Assembly (NCBI RefSeq): GCF_004342115.1
Contig: NZ_SMAC01000025.1
Location: 1 to 46,516, forward strand
Source: Mannheimia haemolytica
GTDB lineage: Bacteria > Pseudomonadota > Gammaproteobacteria > Enterobacterales > Pasteurellaceae
Direction: 5' to 3'
DNA length: 46,516 nt
Below the pieces are notes generated by a model, which saw only the letters and a list, made by a program, of their open reading frames with translations, had not been told where the DNA came from and did not search any database. Position 1 is the first letter of the stretch; every line of letters begins with the position of its first letter. This document shows, one piece after another, positions 37,008 through 46,461 of this stretch. Position numbers and translations under genes: made by a program.

Positions 37008-37374
37008 GGGGCTGATTTTGGATTCGACGGGATTGGCGAAGCCCAAGGTGCATGTCGAGGTGCGGTAGGCCTCGTAAACAAACCGCAAAATAATAGTCGC
37101 AAACGACGAACAATACGCTTTAGCAGCTTAATAACCTGCTTTAAAGCCTTATCTCCTCAGCTTCCGCTCGTAAGACGAGGGCAAAGATAAGTCACCCAAA
37201 ACGAGATCGTGTGGACGCCGCCGCTTTAGGATCGAAACACTAAATTAAATAAAGCTAGTTTATTCATTGCGTGTCTGTCCGCTGTGAATAAGCGAAATTA
37301 AAGACTAGACTAAACATGTAGTACTGAAGGTAGAGAAATTTCGGACGGGGGTTCAAATCCCCCCAGCTCCACCA
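37008..37374 (+). ncRNA. ssrA: Transfer-messenger RNA
   Basis: About 367 nt including encoded CCA. The tRNA-like ends are GGGGCTGATTTTGGATTCGA at the 5' side and GGGGGTTCAAATCCCCCCAG followed by CTCCACCA at the 3' side, giving the alanine acceptor stem with its G-U pair. The internal reading frame gives the tag ANDEQYALAA with stop TAA TAA, resuming at GCA. With SmpB it rescues stalled ribosomes. The 3' end is a classic integration target and an integrase gene begins 198 bp downstream. Confidence 0.97.
37340..37374 (+). other. Presumed integrase attachment core in the ssrA 3' end
   Basis: The integrase gene lies directly downstream in the orientation usual for elements inserted into ssrA, leaving the tmRNA 3' end intact. 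I could not find a second copy of this segment inside the window, so the other boundary is missing or outside. Confidence 0.4.
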
Positions 37375-37407
37375 AATTATAATCCTATACGGTTCAACCG
37401 ATACCTA

Positions 37408-37440
37408 AAAAGCCTTGAAAATCAATGTTTCAAGGCTTTT
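37408..37440 (+). terminator. Terminator of ssrA
   Basis: AAAAGCCTTGAAA (37408-37420) pairs with TTTCAAGGCTTTT (37428-37440), a 13-bp stem ending in a T run, 34 bp after the tmRNA. Confidence 0.9.
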
Positions 37441-37487
37441 TTATTGTCCGTTGCGTACCTATACGATACAATCAAATCCGAAGATTT

Positions 37488-37561
37488 TAGGAGTATATTT
37501 AGGAGTACGCCGAAATACCCCCAAAAATTCGTACTCCTAAGATTTAGGCTTTATACTCCTA
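37488..37561. repeat. Four TAGGAGTA sites, candidate integrase/excisionase arm sites
   Basis: TAGGAGTA occurs twice directly (37488-37495, 37500-37507) and twice inverted as TACTCCTA (37532-37539, 37554-37561), within the 130 bp between the ssrA terminator and the integrase start. Such arrays bind the arm domain of tyrosine integrases or excisionases; one also overlaps the integrase leader, suggesting autoregulation. Confidence 0.55.
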
Positions 37562-37571
37562 AAGGTTTACT

Positions 37572-38759
37572 ATGGCTAGAAAAATCACACCGTTAAACGA
37601 TACCCAAATAAGAAAAGCGAAACCGGAAGACAGCCCATTAAGAGACGGTAACGGCTTACTACTTGTTATTACCTCAAATTCTAAATTGTGGCGGTTTAGG
37701 TATGAAAGACCGTTCACAAAAAAGCGGAATGATTTAAGCATTGGGGCTTACCCTGATATTTCTTTAGCACAAGCGAGAGAAATTAGAGAAGAATATAGGG
37801 CATTATTGGCTCAAAATATCGACCCTCAAACCCACCGCCAACAACAGGAACAGGCAAAGGCCAACGAAATCAGCAACACTTATGAAAATGTAGCGTGGGC
37901 GTGGCTGGAACACCGCAAGACCAAGAAGAATTTTTCAGACAACTACCAAAAAGATGTAATCGCCTTAATTAAAAATAACCTCTTGCCGCACTTTGGAAGA
38001 ATGCCTATCACACAAATAACCGCACCAATGGCAATCAAGGCATTCAAGCAATACCAAGACGAGGGCAAACTAGAGAAGTTAAAACGGGCAATTCAAAAAC
38101 ATAATGAAATTATGATGTTTGCCGTACACCGTGAAATGATACCGTTTAACCCTACCGCCAATATTGCGAAAGAGTTTGATAGCCCAACGGTTGAACATTT
38201 CAAAACCATTAAGCCGGAAGATTTAGGCGAGTTTTTATACACCTTACAAAACGCCCAAATTCATTTACAGACACGCTATTTAATTCTGTGGCAGTTACTC
38301 ACAATGACCCGCCCGAATGAAGCGGCTAAGGCAAAATGGGCGGATATAGACGAAAAAGCCAAACTGTGGACGATACCGGCGGAAAATATGAAGCGAGGCA
38401 TTGAGCATAAAATCACACTCTCACGCCAAGCAATCGCACTTTTGCGAGAGATTAAAAAGCTAAGTGGCGGTAAAACGTATTTATTCCCTAGCGTGAAGAA
38501 CCCACAAACGCACGTCAATACTCAAACCGCCAACGGTGCGATCAAACGAATGGGCTACAAGGGCAAATTAGTGGCTCACGGCTTGCGGGCCATCGCCTCC
38601 ACTTATCTTAATGAGAAAGGCTACAATAGCGATTTAATCGAGGTTGCCTTATCGCATTTAAACAGCGACCGAATCAAAGCCGCCTATGATAGAGGCGAAC
38701 GCCTAGAGCAACGTTTTAAACTGCTCCAAGTGTGGGCGGATTTCCCTCCGCTTGTTTAA
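37572..38759 (+). CDS. int: Tyrosine recombinase / P4-type integrase
   Basis: The 395-residue protein has an N-terminal arm-binding domain (DUF4102-type: LNDTQIRKAKPEDSPLRDGNGLLLVI and NDLSIGAYPDISLAQAREIREE), a core-binding domain, and the catalytic domain. The catalytic residues seen are Arg in TMTRPNEAAKAKW, HGLRAIASTYLNEKG (His-x-x-Arg), LSHLNSDRI (His) and the nucleophile Tyr in AAYDRGE. It is complete and probably once moved an element into ssrA. The start ATG follows a weak AAAGG leader. It is now followed by only a few hundred base pairs of phage-like sequence. Confidence 0.95.
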   Translation: MARKITPLNDTQIRKAKPEDSPLRDGNGLLLVITSNSKLWRFRYERPFTKKRNDLSIGAYPDISLAQAREIREEYRALLAQNIDPQTHRQQQEQAKANEISNTYENVAWAWLEHRKTKKNFSDNYQKDVIALIKNNLLPHFGRMPITQITAPMAIKAFKQYQDEGKLEKLKRAIQKHNEIMMFAVHREMIPFNPTANIAKEFDSPTVEHFKTIKPEDLGEFLYTLQNAQIHLQTRYLILWQLLTMTRPNEAAKAKWADIDEKAKLWTIPAENMKRGIEHKITLSRQAIALLREIKKLSGGKTYLFPSVKNPQTHVNTQTANGAIKRMGYKGKLVAHGLRAIASTYLNEKGYNSDLIEVALSHLNSDRIKAAYDRGERLEQRFKLLQVWADFPPLV

Positions 38760-38820
38760 TCGGGTTATATGGTGTCGGCTCAAATTCGCCCTTGTCCACG
38801 TTGGCAACGTGTATAGCCGT

Positions 38821-39060
38821 TTATTCAAGCTGTTTGATTAAATACTTAGCCCCATTTCTGAACGCTTTAAAATGGCGGTTTTGGTCGCTTGTTAGGGTGC
38901 TTGTTGTTTTTAATTCCGCCATCAGTACAAGCCCCATTTTCAAACGGTCGGCGAGTTCGGTGCATTCCTCCGCCATCAGCTTTTTAAAGTGGTAGCAGTC
39001 GGGGAAATCCTGCTTACACCGCTCAACGGCGATTTTATTTAGGGCAAAAGTGCGGTTCAT
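38821..39060 (-). CDS. Small phage-remnant hypothetical protein (79 residues)
   Basis: Begins MNRTFALNKIAVERCKQDF and is rich in Lys, Glu and Leu, probably all helical. No family is recognised. Its ATG overlaps the stop of the Rha fragment by 4 nt (ATGA), typical of compact phage operons, and it ends toward the integrase. It is likely a survivor of the element brought by the integrase; whether it is expressed is unknown. Confidence 0.55.
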   Translation of the reverse strand: MNRTFALNKIAVERCKQDFPDCYHFKKLMAEECTELADRLKMGLVLMAELKTTSTLTSDQNRHFKAFRNGAKYLIKQLE

Positions 39061-39209
39061 TTGTGGGTAAAGCCCATCACTAAAAGCGTAAAGCCGTCTT
39101 GGGTCATTAAATACATCTTTCTTGATTTCCCTTGTTCATCAATATATTTAGCCACCTTAAAATTGAGGTGGCTAGCCTTCTTCAAATTAATGTATTTATA
39201 GAAGATCAT
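39057..39209 (-). pseudogene. Fragment of a phage Rha regulatory protein
   Basis: A 50-residue frame from ATG at 39209 to TGA at 39057. The sequence RKMYLMTQDGFTLLVMGFT is the core of the Rha family (phage regulatory proteins that affect growth in strains lacking integration host factor). The parts normally before and after it are absent: the 5' side abuts the truncated autotransporter, whose stop overlaps this ATG, and the 3' side ends right after the core. It marks a deletion junction. Confidence 0.6.
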
Positions 39210-41671
39210 AAAACGCCCCTTTGCGTAGTGGGTGTGCCAATTTGGGAAATTTTTGCCTTAAAAGCACCGCTTGCATGCTCTACATTTATCAAATCACTTA
39301 TTGTTTGAGCAAAGTAAGTGATAAAGTTAATAACCCCACTTCCGCTAAGGCTATTAATATTTAAAGTATTTGGCTCACCCACATTATTGTCTAAGGTGAT
39401 TGTCGCATTATCTACATTCAATTTATTGACATTGCTGTTTCCTGTCATTACCCAGCTAGAACCATTTCGCAAGTTTATTTGGCTATCGCCATTGCTTTCA
39501 ATTGTCCCAATAAGATCAGCCTTACTACCTAATTCAAAACGTGCATTCTGAGTTAATTTAATATCACTATTGACTGTAGTGCGTTGCCAACTATGTAAAT
39601 CCTTATCAGATAACACAGATAAATTACAACTTGCTATGCCGGTACGATCCTAACGAACACATGATTGAGATTTCCCCTGTGTGAAACCAACTTGAGCTGT
39701 TGCATTGTCACTCAAATTAAAATTACCGTTTACTTCAACTACATTACGGCTAACTTCAATTTTCCCATTATCCTTAGCTTGAAAGGTTGTTGCGCTAAAG
39801 GTTCGATTAATCCATTCACCTTCTTTTATAATTTCCTTATTAATTGTTTTTTTATTTTCATCAAGAACTTGGCGTGCATATGGAATCGGGCGACCGGATA
39901 AAATAATTTCAGCATCATTCTCTGCTGACAAAATCCCATCTAGTGTGGTACCTCCAGTTAAAAGGAGCTTCCCCCCTGCATTAATAGGCTTGAAGTGAAT
40001 GTTTAACTTTCCGTTCTCTCTGCTTGAGTCAGATTCGCCAAAATAGCCATTGTAAGCATAAAGTTGATTTTCTAGTGCTTTATTTTTCTTTTCAACGACA
40101 TACTTTTTAGCATCATCATGATTCCAACTTATAAACTTCCACGCATTGTTCTCAAGCACAAAATAGGCGCCTTGGCTACGAAACAGATCAGCATTATAGC
40201 CTTCTCCAAAATTAATTGTACGAACATCATTAGCTGTAAATACTTGGCCTACTAAGGAAATATTCGCAGCAGTACCTGCATTATTATTAACAATTCTCGC
40301 TCCATCATCGACATTCTGGATCCGATTAAATGTTAAGCTGTTACCGTTTAAATCTAAACGACCGCCACGATAACCAAAATAAATACTGTTAGGATCTACT
40401 TGATCAGCGCTATTTAAGATTACTGTTGGTCGTCCACTAACGATCCCAACTTCACTAAATGCCGATTTTTCACCATTTTCGCCCGCTTGTTGGTTAAGAA
40501 TCACTGTGCCATCTCCAACACTAATTGATCCTAAATTCTTGCCTTTACCAGAAACAGTTAGCGTTCCTTCTCCAATTTTAGATAATCTATCTCCCACCGG
40601 ATTATGAACTTGCCATTCTACATTCTTATTTTTATCTACAGATATCCCAGCCCCAAGCCACGTTGTCATTTCATTAGCACCGGTTACAACCGCATTACCT
40701 GAAAAATATAGCGCTCCGGCTCCCTGATTAATATTATTAGCTAAATTAAGGGTATTGCCATCTCCGGAAATTTTAAGCGTTTTCCCATGGTGTAAAGATG
40801 GCTTATGTGGCTTACCTGTTGTTGGGTCAGGCAATGAGGTATCAGCTAAATCAACTACTAATTCAGCCGTGGCCCCCGTAATCCTGCTACTATTTCCAAG
40901 TGCAGTCCAAGTGAAAGTCTTTCCACTATCACCTTGCTGTGGATGAGAGCTAAGAGGGCTGTAACTATCATCAAATACATTGCCTTTAAAAACAAAGGTA
41001 TTAGCATTATTGCTCGTTAACTTTAATGTGGTTCCACCAATTAGGTAAGCATACGGATCCGCAAGTTTTTCCTTTACAGCATTCTTTTCAGCTAAAATGT
41101 ATTGTGTACCTGAACCTGCACGAATAAACATTGGAAAAATACTTGCATCACGATACAGATCATAATTTTTCTCTTGGGATTGCTCTGCTGGTGCTGTTTC
41201 TGTTACTAGTTTATGCAAACGAGGCGTTTGATAGTCATTATGCGTAAATCCCTGAATGGCTTTACTCCCTTTTGGATCATAATCATTGCGTGAAACCAAT
41301 TGATAATTAAAATGGTGATTATCTGGGTTTTCACTACCAGAATCACCAAACTGCACTGTTCGATAGCCTCTGTTGTGCTCTACACTCACAATATATTGTG
41401 GTTTAGTCAGGGTTGCATAACCTCCTCCTCGTGTAATCACAGAGAAGTCAATCATTGGAATATTTTCTAAAGCAATACCTATCTTGTCACCTTGCTTATT
41501 AAATATTTCAACATTTTTCGCTCCGACATAAAATTTTCCTTTATTTTCCGCAAGATCTCGGAAATATTGGTAATCTATATCACCACGAACCGTAGAACTA
41601 TAACTAAGCTGTGCCAATGACAGCCCTACGAATGCAGAAATTAAAGAGAGTTTAAAAGAGGCTGGTTTCAT
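39206..41671 (-). pseudogene. IgA-protease-like (S6) autotransporter, truncated and interrupted
   Basis: From ATG 41671 the frame gives a signal peptide (KPASFKLSLISAFVGLSLA), an S6 protease-type passenger (DYQYFRDLAENKGKFYVGAKN, YIVSVEHNRGY, TPRLHKLVTE) and the passenger helix region (NINQGAGAL, WQVHNPVGDRLSKIGEGTL, FGYRGGRLDLNGN). Codon 674 is TAG (39652-39650); the same frame then continues with DRTGIASCNLSVLSDKDLHSW and ends at 39206. The translocator beta-barrel is entirely missing. The serine site reads GDSGKTFTW rather than GDSGSP, suggesting an additional internal deletion in the protease domain. Non-functional as a secreted protease. Confidence 0.85.
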
Positions 41672-41781
41672 ATATTTATCATCCAAAAAATAGAATTTGG
41701 CGAATTCTAGCATTAATTGATGACAAAATAAGCATTCAATTACAACGATAGGAAATACATAGCAAATAGTGAAAATAGTAA

Positions 41782-41799
41782 GCCCGCTTAAGAGCGGGC
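41782..41799. terminator. Hairpin between cysE and the autotransporter
   Basis: GCCCGCT (41782-41788) and AGCGGGC (41793-41799) with a 4-nt loop, 77 bp past the cysE stop. The following tract on the minus strand is only partly T-rich. Confidence 0.5.
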
Positions 41800-41875
41800 A
41801 AAACATTTGAATAAAGGTTAATTGCAACTTGTACTTAGCAATGTCTAAATCATAAATTAAAGGAATAACTCTTAC

Positions 41876-42691
41876 CTAAATCCCATCACCAAACAAACCT
41901 TGCTCATCTTCAAAGTATTGATTCATATCAAAAGCCGGTTTTTGTTCAGAGGATTTGCCGATAATGCGAGCCGGTACACCTGCTGCTGTGGCGTGATCAG
42001 GCACAGGTTGTAGCACCACTGAATTTGCCCCGATTTTAGAATAGCGTCCGATTTCAATATTACCGAGAATTTTTGCACCGGCTCCAATCATCACGCCTTC
42101 ACGGATTTTCGGGTGGCGGTCGCCATTTTCTTTCCCTGTACCGCCTAGTGTTACACCTTGTAAAATCGAGACATCATTTTCGATCACAGAGGTTTCACCC
42201 ACCACAATACCGGTGGCGTGGTCAAACATAATTCCGCAACCGACCTTTGCCGCAGGATGAATATCCACATCAAAGGCAACAGAAATTTCATTTTGTAAAT
42301 AAACCGCTAATGCTTTCCTGCCTTGATTCCAAAGATAATGCGTCACCCGATAGCTTTGTAAAGCGTGGAAGCCTTTTAAGTACAGCAGAGGTGTACTCCA
42401 TTTGTCCACCGCAGGATCTCTAGTTCTGACCGCATTAATATCACAAGCTGCACTAGCAATAATTTGTGGCTCTGCTCGATAAGCTTCCTCAATAATTTCT
42501 TTTAAGGCGATTGCCGGCATAATCGGGTTTTCTAACTTATTCGCCAAAATATAACTTAACGCATCGCCTAGATTATGGTGTTTTAAAATGGTAGCGTGGA
42601 AAAAACTTGCTAACATAGGTTCACAATTCGCCAGCTCTTTGGCTTCATCTCGAATTGCTTGCCAAATCTGATTAATTTCACTCTGCTGCAT
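41876..42691 (-). CDS. cysE: Serine O-acetyltransferase
   Basis: The 271-residue enzyme makes O-acetylserine for cysteine synthesis. An alpha-helical N-terminal domain is followed by a left-handed beta-helix of hexapeptide repeats, with catalytic residues in MFDHATGIVVGE (Asp-His) and GDRHPKI (His). The C-terminus ends in GDGI; the terminal Ile is the residue that inserts into CysK to form the cysteine synthase complex. It is the last gene of the secB-gpsA-cysE group, 15 bp after gpsA. Confidence 0.97.
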   Translation of the reverse strand: MQQSEINQIWQAIRDEAKELANCEPMLASFFHATILKHHNLGDALSYILANKLENPIMPAIALKEIIEEAYRAEPQIIASAACDINAVRTRDPAVDKWSTPLLYLKGFHALQSYRVTHYLWNQGRKALAVYLQNEISVAFDVDIHPAAKVGCGIMFDHATGIVVGETSVIENDVSILQGVTLGGTGKENGDRHPKIREGVMIGAGAKILGNIEIGRYSKIGANSVVLQPVPDHATAAGVPARIIGKSSEQKPAFDMNQYFEDEQGLFGDGI

Positions 42692-42706
42692 TTTATTCTC
42701 CTTTCT

Positions 42707-43717
42707 TTATTCGCCTTTTCGTTCACGCCCCAACAAGGTTTTCACCACATCCGAAGCCTGTTTGCCACAAAATAACATTTGGTAAATTTGTTCTACAATC
42801 GGCATTTCAACGCCCTGTGTTTGAGCGAGCAAATAGGCTTCTTTGGTATTATAAAATCCTTCTACCACTTGACCGATTTCCGCTATCGCGACTTCTGCCG
42901 ATTTTCCTTGCCCTAACGCCAAACCAAATCGGCGGTTTCGGGATTGGTTATCGGTACACGTCAGCACTAAATCTCCAAGCCCCGCCATTCCGGTAAAGGT
43001 TTTCGGATCAGCCCCGAGCGAAACACCCAAACGGCTAATCTCCGCCAGCCCTCGAGTAATCAAGGCGGTACGAGCATTCGCCCCGAATCCCATTCCGTCT
43101 GAAATACCGGCACCAATTGCAATCACATTTTTAATAGCCCCACCGAGTTGCACACCGATAATATCATTGTTGAGGTAAACTCGGAACGCTTTGGAACAGT
43201 GAATCCGTTTTTGCATTTGATCGGCAAAAACAGGATCAGTTGAGGCAAGCGAAATCGCTGTTGGCAAGCCTGCCGCCAGTTCTTTGGCAAAAGTCGGACC
43301 GGAAAGCACCGCAAGCGGGTAAATTTCCCCCAAAATTTCCTTAGCTACCGTTTGCAACAAACGCCCGGTATCTCGCTCCAGCCCTTTGGTTGCCCACATT
43401 ATACGGTGATCTTGGGACAAAAAAGGCTTGATTTGAGCCAATACTTCAGAGAATACATGACTTGGCACCACAATCAGCAGATCTTTCGATTTTTGTACCG
43501 CTGTAGCAAGATCTGCGACAATTTCTAAGGCTTCCGGGAATACAATATCAGGCAGAAAATCTTGGTTCATTCGCTCTGATGCCAAAACGGCCATTTTGTC
43601 GGGATTATGCCCCCATAAATAGGTTTTGTGACCATTTCGAGAAAGGGCAATGGCTAAAGCTGTTCCATAAGAACCTGCACCTAATACCGTGATTGGGGCA
43701 GAATAGATTTCACTCAT
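42707..43717 (-). CDS. gpsA: Glycerol-3-phosphate dehydrogenase [NAD(P)+]
   Basis: About 336 residues. The N-terminal Rossmann loop is [15 protein letters not shown], and the catalytic region contains [34 protein letters not shown] with the active-site Lys. It produces sn-glycerol 3-phosphate for phospholipid synthesis. The start at 43717, with AGAGGAAAT before it, is preferred over the longer frame that runs up to 43801 through an uptake core and the secB terminator. Confidence 0.96.
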   Translation of the reverse strand: MSEIYSAPITVLGAGSYGTALAIALSRNGHKTYLWGHNPDKMAVLASERMNQDFLPDIVFPEALEIVADLATAVQKSKDLLIVVPSHVFSEVLAQIKPFLSQDHRIMWATKGLERDTGRLLQTVAKEILGEIYPLAVLSGPTFAKELAAGLPTAISLASTDPVFADQMQKRIHCSKAFRVYLNNDIIGVQLGGAIKNVIAIGAGISDGMGFGANARTALITRGLAEISRLGVSLGADPKTFTGMAGLGDLVLTCTDNQSRNRRFGLALGQGKSAEVAIAEIGQVVEGFYNTKEAYLLAQTQGVEMPIVEQIYQMLFCGKQASDVVKTLLGRERKGE

Positions 43718-43781
43718 ATTTCCTCTGTTCGGCTTATTTAGAAAATTGCAAAAAATAGTAGAAAAAATAACCGCTTGTAAA

Positions 43782-43810
43782 AAAATAGGTATGCCTTGCA
43801 TACCTATTTT
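43782..43810 (-). terminator. Terminator of secB
   Basis: AAAATAGGTATGC (43782-43794) and GCATACCTATTTT (43798-43810), a perfect 13-bp stem with a 3-nt loop; the minus strand continues with TTT. It separates secB from gpsA. Confidence 0.85.
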
Positions 43811-43823
43811 CTATCTAAAATGC

Positions 43824-44324
43824 TTAGTTCGCTAAAGCCGGCTCTTCTGCACTTTCTTCTTGGCGTTGGAGATAATCCATAAATAACGCATCAAAGTTTA
43901 CCGGTGAGAGATTTAATGCCGGGAATGTACCACGATTCACAAGGCTTGAGATTAGCTCACGAGCATAAGGATAAAGCACATTCGGACATTGTGAAGCTAA
44001 GCAGTGAGCAAGTTGAATGCCTTCTAAACCTTTAATAGTAAACACACCTGCTTGTTTTACTTCACAAATGAAAGCGACATCATTGCTGTCTTCTAACGTA
44101 GTTTGCACCGTAATGTGTAAGGTAACTTCGTATAAATCTTCACCAATTTCTTTGGTTTCAGTATCTAACTCAAAGCCTAATTGTGGTTTCCACTCTTGTT
44201 GGAAAATAGTCGGTAAATTTGGTGCTTCAAATGAAACATCTTTTACATAAATGCGTTGAATTTGAAGCTCAAAAGGGGTTTGTGTAGCTTCTTCTGTTGA
44301 TGCAACTTGATTTTCTTCTGACAT
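43824..44324 (-). CDS. secB: Protein-export chaperone SecB
   Basis: The 166-residue tetrameric chaperone keeps preproteins unfolded for SecA. Family segments [32 protein letters not shown] and [36 protein letters not shown] are present. The N-terminal 15 residues are acidic and Gln/Thr-rich, a little longer than in E. coli (155 residues). It lies between the rhodanese-fold gene and gpsA, in the usual order, but grxC is missing between yibN-like and secB. Confidence 0.96.
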   Translation of the reverse strand: MSEENQVASTEEATQTPFELQIQRIYVKDVSFEAPNLPTIFQQEWKPQLGFELDTETKEIGEDLYEVTLHITVQTTLEDSNDVAFICEVKQAGVFTIKGLEGIQLAHCLASQCPNVLYPYARELISSLVNRGTFPALNLSPVNFDALFMDYLQRQEESAEEPALAN

Positions 44325-44344
44325 AAAATTTCCTTAATAATAGA

Positions 44345-44797
44345 TTATTTATGTTTTTTAATAGTTGGTAGGCTTGCTGCACGCCAGCCGCCAATCCCTT
44401 CTTTTAATACATAAACTCTGCTAAAGCCTTGTTTAGCAAGATCTGCCGCAACACCACCTGAAGTGAAGCCATTAGTATCTACTACAATTACCGGGCGAGC
44501 TTTGTATTTATCAATCTGATTGATTTTAGCTGCTTTAATGTCTGACGGTAACACGTGAATGCTATCAATAATATGACCGGCACGGAACTCTTCATCAGAA
44601 CGTAAATCAACCACTACTGCCTCTTCTTTATTAATCAGCTGTGTAGCCTGTGCGTTATCGACAATTTTATATTTTTGCGTTGCACTTTTATAAAAGCTAA
44701 AAATTACCGCAATCAATAATGCAACCCAAGCAAACACCATCAAGGTATGATTGGCAAAAAATTGCTCTAATTGTTGAGCAAAAGTTAGTTGTTCCAT
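44345..44797 (-). CDS. yibN: Membrane-anchored rhodanese-like protein (YibN family) without the active-site Cys
   Basis: The 150-residue protein has an N-terminal transmembrane helix (about 18-37, LMVFAWVALLIAVIFSF) and a C-terminal rhodanese fold (about 50-145: AVVVDLRSDEEFRAGHI, HVLPSDIKA, RVYVLKEGIGGW). The loop that holds the catalytic Cys in sulfurtransferases reads VIVVDTNGFTSGG and contains no Cys; the protein has none in that domain. A binding or scaffold role is more likely than sulfur transfer. It precedes secB by 21 bp, matching the E. coli yibN neighbourhood. Confidence 0.88.
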   Translation of the reverse strand: MEQLTFAQQLEQFFANHTLMVFAWVALLIAVIFSFYKSATQKYKIVDNAQATQLINKEEAVVVDLRSDEEFRAGHIIDSIHVLPSDIKAAKINQIDKYKARPVIVVDTNGFTSGGVAADLAKQGFSRVYVLKEGIGGWRAASLPTIKKHK

Positions 44798-44881
44798 AAT
44801 TCAATTTCCTTAACATCAAAAAATAAGCGGTCGTTTTGATGCAAATTTATCACTAAATTTAACCGCTTGTAAAAGTAATAA

Positions 44882-44903
44882 AAGGTGAGCAAAAGCCCAC
44901 CTT
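44882..44903 (-). terminator. Terminator of tig
   Basis: AAGGTGAGC and GCCCACCTT with an AAAA loop (one mismatch), just past the tig stop on the minus strand, followed by TTTATTAC. Confidence 0.7.
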
Positions 44904-44912
44904 ATAAGGAAA

Positions 44913-46211
44913 TTATTGAGCTTGTTGTGACATTACTTCGTCAAATGACATTGTTTTTTCAGTCACTTTCGCTTTCGCTAGCACTGCATCAACCGCTTGC
45001 TCTTCTAATACCACATTGCGGATATTTTCAGTTAATTGACGGTTTTTCGCATAGTGAGCAACCACTTCAGCCGGTTGTTCGTAAGCTGAAGCGATATCTG
45101 CGATCATCTCTTCAACACGTTTTTCATCTACTTTTAATTCGTTAGAACCGATGATTGAAGATAATAATAAGCCCACTTGAACACGGCGTTTAGCTTCTGC
45201 TTCAAATAATTCAGCCGGTAATTGAGCTGCCATTTCAGGCTTACCACCAAAACGTTGCACCGCTTGTTGGCGTAATACGTTGATTTCTTCTTCAACCGCA
45301 GCAGCCGGCACTTCAACATCATTTTGAGCAATTAAGCCGTTGATTACTTGAGTTTTCACACGTGAAGTGACTGCATTTTTAAGTTCACGTTGCATATTTT
45401 TCTTAATTTCTGCGCGTAATTCTTCCACTGATTTTGCATTACCGAATTTTTTCACAAACTCTTCGGTTAATTCCGGTAATACCATCTCTTCTACTTTTTT
45501 CAAGGTAATTGCAAATTTCGCTGCTTTGCCTTTTAAGTTTTCAGCGTGGTATTCTTCTGGGAAAGTCACATCAATGTCGAATTGCTCACCCGCTTTACGA
45601 CCTACGATTCCGTCTTCAAACCCCGGAATCATACGACCTTGCCCCATAAATAACACGAAGTCTGATGCTTTACCGCCTTCGAATTCTTCACCATCTACTG
45701 AACCAACGAAATCAATAGTTACACGAGATTCGGCTTTTGCAGCCTCTTGGCTTTCTGACCAAGTCGCTTGTTGTTTGCGTAATACATCTACCATTTTGTC
45801 TAAATCAGCGTCTGCGATTTCAACAACCGGTTTTTCTACTTCGATATTCTCTAAACCTTTTAATTCCACTTCTGGGAATACTTCAAATTCCGCAGTAAAG
45901 CTGAAGTCTTGACCTGGTTGGTAGTTGTTTGGCGTGAAAGTAGGGCGACCTGCCAAGTTGATTTTTTCAGCAATGACGGCTTCAAAGAATGCACGTTGCA
46001 TTTCATCAGATAACACATCTTGACGGGCTGCAATACCAAAACGTTGTTCGATAATTGAGTGTGGCACTTTACCTTTACGGAAGCCATCTACACGAGCATT
46101 TTTCGCATAGCCTTTTAATTGTTCTTTGTATGCTGCTTCGATTTTATCAGCTGGTACGTTAATAGTAACACGGCGTTTTAAGCCTTCTAATGTTTCAATT
46201 GAAAATGACAT
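44913..46211 (-). CDS. tig: Trigger factor (ribosome-associated chaperone / prolyl isomerase)
   Basis: About 432 residues. The ribosome-binding loop is [17 protein letters not shown] (residues about 43-59). The FKBP-type isomerase domain (about 150-240) includes [19 protein letters not shown] and [15 protein letters not shown]. The C-terminal helical arms end with [12 protein letters not shown]. It binds nascent chains at the exit tunnel. Start at 46211 with GAGG upstream; the frame extends further to 46250 but without family similarity. Confidence 0.97.
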   Translation of the reverse strand: MSFSIETLEGLKRRVTINVPADKIEAAYKEQLKGYAKNARVDGFRKGKVPHSIIEQRFGIAARQDVLSDEMQRAFFEAVIAEKINLAGRPTFTPNNYQPGQDFSFTAEFEVFPEVELKGLENIEVEKPVVEIADADLDKMVDVLRKQQATWSESQEAAKAESRVTIDFVGSVDGEEFEGGKASDFVLFMGQGRMIPGFEDGIVGRKAGEQFDIDVTFPEEYHAENLKGKAAKFAITLKKVEEMVLPELTEEFVKKFGNAKSVEELRAEIKKNMQRELKNAVTSRVKTQVINGLIAQNDVEVPAAAVEEEINVLRQQAVQRFGGKPEMAAQLPAELFEAEAKRRVQVGLLLSSIIGSNELKVDEKRVEEMIADIASAYEQPAEVVAHYAKNRQLTENIRNVVLEEQAVDAVLAKAKVTEKTMSFDEVMSQQAQ

Positions 46212-46339
46212 TCTTAAACCTCGGTTTAGGGATATAAAAAAGATATACAAATAGACGGTTATTGTAGCGTTCTATCAAGAAACTGTCGAGAAGAAACTCA
46301 TTCGCAAATAAACAGTTTTGTAAAAAATCCCTAAAATCT

Positions 46340-46373
46340 GACCGCTTGTCAATGGGCTTGCCTACAAGCGGTC
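46340..46373. terminator. Inverted uptake-sequence pair with T tract
   Basis: GACCGCTTGT (46340-46349) and ACAAGCGGTC (46364-46373), perfect 10-bp stem with a 14-nt loop, then TTTTTT on the plus strand. Confidence 0.7.
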
Positions 46374-46431
46374 TTTTTTCACCGATTTTTGCAAATGAAA
46401 TGATATGGCTAGCTTAATCAACATAAAAGTA

Positions 46432-46461
46432 AAAGAGGCATACCTTTCGATATGCCTCTTT
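46432..46461. terminator. Terminator-like hairpin near the window end
   Basis: AAAGAGGCATA (46432-46442) and TATGCCTCTTT (46451-46461), 11-bp stem with an 8-nt loop and A/T-rich flanks on both sides. Probably ends the gene beyond the right edge. Confidence 0.75.

Noticed and set aside
37375-41860. Complete prophage or ICE at ssrA
   Set aside because: Apart from the integrase, a Rha core and one small ORF there are no replication, structural, lysis or conjugation genes before the core gene cysE.
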